Shown here one piece after another: positions 32,114 through 36,627 of a stretch of DNA of 36,627 nt. This stretch comes from Akkermansiaceae bacterium UBA2367 (GTDB lineage: Bacteria > Verrucomicrobiota > Verrucomicrobiia > Verrucomicrobiales > DEV007). The DNA is taken from contig DDTJ01000040.1 in NCBI GenBank assembly GCA_002344525.1, positions 1-36,627 of the forward strand, given 5' to 3'. The number at the start of each line of letters is the position of its first letter. Position 1 is the stretch's first letter. The notes under the pieces are model-generated. The model searched no databases and was not told the origin of the DNA. It was given only the letters and a program-made list of their open reading frames with translations. The position numbers and the translations under genes were made by a program.

Positions 32114-32992
32114 ATGAGCCTCTACAGCCGCGATTACATGAGAGAGGACGACCCGCGCCGCGCCGCCGGGGGGCCGTCCACTTGGAGCGTCGTGACTTGG
32201 CTCCTCGTGGTGAACGTCGCCGTCCATCTCGTCCTCCACCTTTTCCTCGGAGGACGCCGCTACGAGTTCCTCGCCCTTTCCCTCGACGGCTTGGAGGCCC
32301 TGCGCCTCTGGACCCCGCTCACCTACCAGTTCGTCCACGCGAACCACCTGCACCTCCTCGCGAACCTGCTCATGCTCTTCTTCCTCGGGCGCATGCTCCT
32401 CCAGTTCGCCCCGCCCCGGCAGGTGCTCGCCATCTACCTGCTCGGTGGCCTCGCCGGGGGGGGGCTGCAGCTCCTCTGGAACGGCGTCGTCGGCCCGGAC
32501 GCGCCCATCGTGGGGGCCTCCGGCTCGGTCCTCGCCCTCGCCATGGCCCTCGTCACCCTCGCCCCCGGCCGCCGCGTCCAGTTGCTCCTTTTCTTCATCC
32601 TGCCCGTCAACCTGACCCTGCGGCAGATCGGCTGGATCCTGATCGCGCTGAATGTGCTGACCCTCCTCTTTCCCGGCGGAGGCGCGGCGGGGCAGGGGAG
32701 GATCGCGGTGATGGCCCACTTCGGCGGGATGCTCTGGGGCTGGGCCCACATCCGCCTCGGCTGGCACCAGCGGACGCCGCGTCGCACCGCGCCCCCGCAA
32801 CGCCGCCGTTCGCCCGCGCGCGCCGCTGGAGCCGGGACGGATCGCAAAAAGGCCCCCTTCGTCACCGGCGATGTCGACGCCATCCTCGACAAGATCAACG
32901 AGCGGGGTTTCCAGAGCCTCACCCACGAGGAGCGCCAGATTTTGGAGCAGAGCAGCCGCCGCCTCTCCCGCCGCCTCGATGGCGACGCGTGA
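32114..32992 (+). CDS. Rhomboid intramembrane serine protease
   Basis: The 292-residue protein has six or more spans. The rhomboid features are HLHLLANLLMLFFLGR (78-93, with oxyanion-side Asn84), GASGSVLALAMAL (134-146, catalytic Ser136) and AHFGGMLWGW (201-210, catalytic His202). It cleaves membrane proteins within the bilayer. After the last span comes an Arg/Pro-rich stretch and a small C-terminal helical module, DVDAILDKINERGFQSLTHE (258-277), of the DUF6576 type seen on rhomboids of the Bacteroidetes and PVC groups. A one-span protein gene follows directly: its start is either 33006 or 32979, the latter overlapping the rhomboid stop. Confidence 0.94.
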   Translation: MSLYSRDYMREDDPRRAAGGPSTWSVVTWLLVVNVAVHLVLHLFLGGRRYEFLALSLDGLEALRLWTPLTYQFVHANHLHLLANLLMLFFLGRMLLQFAPPRQVLAIYLLGGLAGGGLQLLWNGVVGPDAPIVGASGSVLALAMALVTLAPGRRVQLLLFFILPVNLTLRQIGWILIALNVLTLLFPGGGAAGQGRIAVMAHFGGMLWGWAHIRLGWHQRTPRRTAPPQRRRSPARAAGAGTDRKKAPFVTGDVDAILDKINERGFQSLTHEERQILEQSSRRLSRRLDGDA

Positions 32993-33005
32993 AGGCCCCG
33001 TCCCC

Positions 33006-33500
33006 ATGGCCCCGACCGAACACAGCCGCCACCCGCGTCGCGCCGCGCTCCGGCGGCTCCAGATCCTGGGGCGCGTCGGCGGCCTCGCCCTCTTCTTCGC
33101 GGCGGTCTACTTCTCCGCGAGGCTCGGCGTCGAGATGGCCCGCAACCGGCTCCCCGACCGGGGCGTGGCGAAGGCCCTGCCCGCCGGCGGCAGCTTCGTC
33201 GTCGGCGAGAGCGGCGAACTCCTCTACCTCGCCGCCTCGCCCGAGTCGCTGCGCCGCTTTTTCTCAGCCCATCCCACGCCGGATGACCGCGCCGCCGCCA
33301 ACCTCTCGGGCCTCGGCGTCCGTCGGCTCCGCGGCTCCATGGAGTTGGCCATCCTGAGGGTGGAGGCCGACGTCGTGCAGGTGAGGGTCGCCTCCGGGGC
33401 CATCGCCGGGGCGGTCTACTGGATGCACCACAGCCAGATACCCTCTGTTCCTACGGTTGACCCTATCATCTCGCCGGTCCCGAAGCCGGAGGAGCCTTGA
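33006..33500 (+). CDS. One-span membrane protein downstream of rhomboid
   Basis: The 164-residue product has a basic N-terminus (HSRHPRRAALRRLQ), one membrane span at about residues 21-37 (GGLALFFAAVYFSARLG) and a mostly extracytoplasmic domain that contains FVVGESGELLYLAASPES. I know no family for it. ATG 33006 has GAAGG at 32991-32995 as a plausible ribosome site; an alternative ATG at 32979 overlaps the rhomboid stop and would add nine residues. Tight coupling to the rhomboid gene makes a joint operon likely, so it might be a rhomboid substrate or partner (inference). Confidence 0.65.
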   Translation: MAPTEHSRHPRRAALRRLQILGRVGGLALFFAAVYFSARLGVEMARNRLPDRGVAKALPAGGSFVVGESGELLYLAASPESLRRFFSAHPTPDDRAAANLSGLGVRRLRGSMELAILRVEADVVQVRVASGAIAGAVYWMHHSQIPSVPTVDPIISPVPKPEEP

Positions 33501-33566
33501 TTTCGTGCCATTCAGGACGAGGTGGAAACTGCGGCAGGGAGGGTGCGGTCTGTGGAGGAACAGGGT

Positions 33567-36500
33567 TCAGCGCGGTTTCAGGTTCGAGTCCGGCTCGATC
33601 CAGAGGACGATTCTGGACTGCTCGTCGATGCGCAGGTCCAAATCGACGGCGGGACCGATGGAGGCGATGAATTCGTTGAGTTCCGTATCGGGGCCGGCGG
33701 CGTGCCAGGCGCCGTCTGGCTTTTGAGCGGCAAGGGTGCCGCCAAGCCTACCCTCTCTGATGTATCGGATGGCCAAGGCAGGGGAGAGATCTCCTACGGT
33801 TCCGGCGAAGCCCCCCATTTTGTCGGCATAGACCGTGCCGCTGGCTCCGAGGGCGAGCCACTGTCCGTAAACCGGATCATAGGCTGCGAACAACTGTGCA
33901 ACCGACTCTCCGGGATGGTTGGACACGGCGATTTCCGTGGAGGACCCCGCCGACGCATTGACCTGCACGTGACGAAGCTGCCGATCCTTGTTGATCCAGA
34001 AGATTTCCCCACCCCAGACGGCGACGAGAGAGGGTGCCTCCTTGCGCAGGGTCTCGCAGACCTTCTTCATTGCCGGTTGGATTTCGGCATTTCCGGGCCG
34101 GTTCCAGTTCAGCCCCAAGGCGAGCCATTCGCCCGACTTCAGCCTCAAGAGGTTGTCCCCCGTTGAGTTCCCGGCGACGATGGAATTGGCGCCGAGTTCG
34201 CGTTCCGGCCCAAGCTGATTGACGTCGCAAACACGGTTTCCGGCGATCCAGAATCTGCCGCAACGGTCGAGGGCCGCGATGTCCTCGTATTCCCGGAGTT
34301 TGTTTGCGGGGGCGTTTCGATCCAGAAGCATTCCTTTTGCGGTCATGCGCCGTTGAACGGCAAAAATCAGCCCGTGGCGATTCGTCATGACTTTCGTGTA
34401 GTCCCTTTCGCGGAAGTCCTTCAACACCTCCTTCTCGTTGATCGGTTTCCCGTCCACGCTTCCCCAGATCCGCAGCTTCCCGCCGGATTTCGCCGCGCCT
34501 TGCAGCCAGGGGGGGAGATTGGAAAGGTCGTAGCCGGGTTCGAGCGGGTCGGTCGGGGCGGTGCCGAGGGGAGCGCGGACACGCTTGTCCGCATCCCCGG
34601 TCGCATCGCGGGCCGGGACGGGAGCCGCCGCCGGCGTCGTGCCGACGGAATCGTGGCCCATCTCGCGGCGGATTTTCACTTTCAGGGCGTCGTCGATGCG
34701 CTGCTGCCGGGTCAACTCCTTCTGGTAGGCGTCGAGCAGTTGATCGTAGCGCTCGTGGTAGGGCTTCGCCTTGGCGGCGAGGTCCGCCTCCAGTTCGGCG
34801 AAGGCGGCGCGATAGATGGCGCGTAGTTTTTTGAGGGACTCGGGCAGGTCACCTGAGTCGGCCTCGGGCAGGGCCTCCTGCGCTTCGATCCGCTGCGTCT
34901 CGGCGCGGAGCTTCAGGGCCTCGTCCAGATTCCCGGCCGCCGTGGCGGTGTTGAGGGCGCGCCGGACGGCGGCGAGGTATTTGGCGTCGAGGTCGGCCAC
35001 GGAGGCTTGGAAGCCGGGGGCCACGTCCCGGTCGTAGGCGGCTTGGAACTGGGCGTGGATCTCGGCGAGACGCCGCGCCACGTCGTCGGAGAGCTCGGAC
35101 GCTTCCGTCAGCGCGGTCGCCTCCGGACCCGGCTCGATCCAGAAGGCGAAGGAGGCCTTTTCGTCGTGGAAGAGGTCGAGGTCGAGCGCCTTGCCGAGAC
35201 CGGCGATCTCCTTGGCGAGGGCCTCGGAGGCTCCCCATGCCACCCAAGTGCCGTCCGCCCGCTGCGCGGCGGACATCCCGTTTCCGGCCCTGACCGAGAC
35301 GAAGGAGTCGAGGTCGGAGGGCTGGCCCGTCGCCAGAGCGTTCCCGGCCTCGACCGGCTTGCCGTCCTGGACCCACACCGAGACCCTGCCCCGCGAGTCC
35401 AGCAAGACCACATGATCCTGTCCGCCGTCCATCTCGACCGTGTCCCGAGTCTCGGCGGGAAAGGGAAACTCGGTGCCGTCTCTGGGTATCCAGCTCTGGA
35501 CCGGCTCTCCGGGCCGGTGGCGGATGAAATAGTCGTAGGTGCCGGTGAGCGCGTCTGCTCCGCTGAAGAAATCCGGCTTTTTGGGGTTGGGGCTGCCGTA
35601 ATTCCAATGTTGCCCCCCATCGGGCGTCAAGCGGATCACATAATTCGACACGGCTATGGCCCGATCCGCGTCATCGGGATTTCCGGACCAGTGAAATGAG
35701 GAATTGGAAAAGACATTCCGGCTGGTACCGTCGGCGAGAACCATGTTGATGAGCGCGGCCCGGCTCAGGAAGGTCGTTTCGTAGGGACCCAAGGGGACGT
35801 AGGGTCGGGAGGGATCCTTATCGTTCCAGTAAGCGGCATGGACCTCCCCGCCGGAGCGTCGTGCCGCCCAGCCGTGGTGGCTGGCGCTCACCTGCACGAA
35901 GTCGTCGAAGGCCGCAGCGGCCCCCAAGTCGAAGGGGCCGTTGGGGCCGCGCCCCAGCGCGCGGAGCTTTCCGCCCCTCGCCTTGGCTTTGGCCGGTGCC
36001 TCCGACGCCAGTTTCGATTCGGGGATGGGCACGGAGAGAGACTCGGGAGCCGTCGGCTCGACAGGAGTAGAGGGAGGAAGCGGCGTCCCGCCGCTTGGCT
36101 CCGGGGCGACGACCTTGTCCGCGACGGGTGGCAGATCTTTGTCGTCTGTCTTTGTCGTCGAAGACACGGGCAGGATGCCCGTGCTACTTTCCGGCGTCCC
36201 GCCGATGGGTTCGGCGGGAGGATCGGCGGGTTTCTCCGCAACGGGCGCCGGCTCTTTGGCGCCCGTCTTCTCCGCCGAAGATACGGGCAGGATGCCCGTG
36301 CCACTTTCCTCCACCGGCGGGGCGGAGGGACGGTTCGCGAAAAATACCACCGCCGACACCAACAAGGCCGCCGCCACGCCGATCCCGGCGTACAGCGGCC
36401 CTTTCGACTTCACAGGCGCGGGACACGGTTTCACCGACGCGGGAGGCGGCGTGGACGCGGCGGCAAGCGCCGCCTCCATCTCCAAGCGCGACCTCGGCTG

Positions 36501-36627
36501 GCTGAGCACCTCGTCCAGATCCGCTCGCACCGCCGAGGCGCTGGGATAGCGGTAGTCGGGGTCCGCCGAGAAGGCCTTCACGAAAATCTCATCCAGACGC
36601 GGATCCAGTTCGGGGAACATCTCGCTG
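33567..36627 (-). CDS. Ser/Thr protein kinase, C-terminal part, with RCC1-like propellers
   Basis: The gene is open to the right edge, so its 5' end is missing. The first visible residues (ELDPRLDEIFVKAFSADPDY) are the last helices of a Hanks-type kinase domain. Then come a membrane span (YAGIGVAAALLVSAVVFFA, about 75-93) and a Pro/Ala-rich linker with two GILPVSS repeats. An extracytoplasmic RCC1-like propeller follows (about 210-480), then a helical segment of about 140 residues (LDEALKLRAETQRIEAQEAL, YDQLLDAYQKELTRQQRIDD) and a second RCC1-like part (about 700-1017). Stop codon at 33567. It likely relays an outside signal to cytoplasmic phosphorylation. Its end converges with the one-span protein gene across 66 bases. 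Confidence 0.85.
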   Translation of the reverse strand, partial: SEMFPELDPRLDEIFVKAFSADPDYRYPSASAVRADLDEVLSQPRSRLEMEAALAAASTPPPASVKPCPAPVKSKGPLYAGIGVAAALLVSAVVFFANRPSAPPVEESGTGILPVSSAEKTGAKEPAPVAEKPADPPAEPIGGTPESSTGILPVSSTTKTDDKDLPPVADKVVAPEPSGGTPLPPSTPVEPTAPESLSVPIPESKLASEAPAKAKARGGKLRALGRGPNGPFDLGAAAAFDDFVQVSASHHGWAARRSGGEVHAAYWNDKDPSRPYVPLGPYETTFLSRAALINMVLADGTSRNVFSNSSFHWSGNPDDADRAIAVSNYVIRLTPDGGQHWNYGSPNPKKPDFFSGADALTGTYDYFIRHRPGEPVQSWIPRDGTEFPFPAETRDTVEMDGGQDHVVLLDSRGRVSVWVQDGKPVEAGNALATGQPSDLDSFVSVRAGNGMSAAQRADGTWVAWGASEALAKEIAGLGKALDLDLFHDEKASFAFWIEPGPEATALTEASELSDDVARRLAEIHAQFQAAYDRDVAPGFQASVADLDAKYLAAVRRALNTATAAGNLDEALKLRAETQRIEAQEALPEADSGDLPESLKKLRAIYRAAFAELEADLAAKAKPYHERYDQLLDAYQKELTRQQRIDDALKVKIRREMGHDSVGTTPAAAPVPARDATGDADKRVRAPLGTAPTDPLEPGYDLSNLPPWLQGAAKSGGKLRIWGSVDGKPINEKEVLKDFRERDYTKVMTNRHGLIFAVQRRMTAKGMLLDRNAPANKLREYEDIAALDRCGRFWIAGNRVCDVNQLGPERELGANSIVAGNSTGDNLLRLKSGEWLALGLNWNRPGNAEIQPAMKKVCETLRKEAPSLVAVWGGEIFWINKDRQLRHVQVNASAGSSTEIAVSNHPGESVAQLFAAYDPVYGQWLALGASGTVYADKMGGFAGTVGDLSPALAIRYIREGRLGGTLAAQKPDGAWHAAGPDTELNEFIASIGPAVDLDLRIDEQSRIVLWIEPDSNLKPR
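36159..36309. repeat. Duplicated palindromic insert within the kinase gene
   Basis: Two near-identical copies (36159-36191 and 36277-36309) differ at two positions. Each contains a palindrome: CACGGGC-AGGAT-GCCCGTG (36165-36183) and ACGGGC-AGGAT-GCCCGT (36283-36299). A third, different palindrome, ACGGGCGCC-N8-GGCGCCCGT (36241-36266), lies between them. In the kinase reading frame the copies encode (G/S)TGILPVSS, in a Pro/Ala-rich linker where insertion would be tolerated. Confidence 0.7.

Noticed and set aside
33571..33600. GGTTCGAGTCC resembling a tRNA T-arm
   Set aside because: It lies in the last codons of the kinase gene, with no acceptor stem, D-arm or anticodon arm around it.

Overview
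The window looks like a chromosomal segment of a GC-rich, Gram-negative bacterium of the PVC group, most probably a verrucomicrobium. This is inferred from gene content: Tat-exported Gfo/Idh/MocA proteins, a rhomboid protease with a C-terminal extension of the PVC type, an NhaR-like regulator beside TerC, a Ser/Thr kinase fused to RCC1-like propellers, thioredoxin-like/SHD1-like and DegP proteins, and several families of intergenic palindromes. No rRNA, tRNA, CRISPR array, insertion sequence or integrase was found. Taxonomy needs a database search.

Left end (1-3540). An Rhs/YD-repeat protein is read leftward. Its toxin tip, carrying a zinc-metallopeptidase HEGTH motif, lies in the -1 frame beyond a GGGG run and continues off the left edge. 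About 500 bases without a convincing gene follow.

Metal region (3543-7830). A TonB-dependent receptor sits downstream of a three-gene leftward set: a small one-span membrane protein, a His-rich one-span periplasmic Spy/CnrX-type sensor, and an ECF sigma factor. Order, size and topology match the cnrY-cnrX-cnrH nickel/cobalt signalling module. A glutaredoxin is divergent from it.

Housekeeping and metabolism (7865-16525). ParB and an M28-type lipoprotein follow the glutaredoxin. Then come an SDR dehydrogenase, two convergent Tat-dependent Gfo/Idh/MocA oxidoreductases, an HGSNAT/DUF5009-like membrane acyltransferase and an exported PQQ-type propeller. Two elaborate inverted-repeat elements lie in the gaps at 13200-13532 and 14889-14988.

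Ion homeostasis (16677-22928). An NhaR-like LysR regulator is divergent from a TerC/Alx membrane protein, followed by a YeaO-like DUF488 protein, a Kup potassium transporter and an SLC13 transporter with two TrkA-C domains. Na+/K+/pH or metal control is a reasonable joint theme.

Right part (23162-36627). This holds a DUF3313-like lipoprotein, a small phage-type protein, a three-palindrome element, and a leftward gene series (thioredoxin-like protein, DegP-type protease, GNAT/FemAB-like protein, glutamyl-tRNA synthetase). An AAA ATPase with a DUF4143-type C-terminus, possibly leaderless, is next. Membrane proteins, a rhomboid protease and the 3' part of a large Ser/Thr kinase gene complete the window. 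A short palindrome (ACGGGC-N5/6-GCCCGT) occurs twice as coding sequence in the kinase linker and once in the rhomboid leader.
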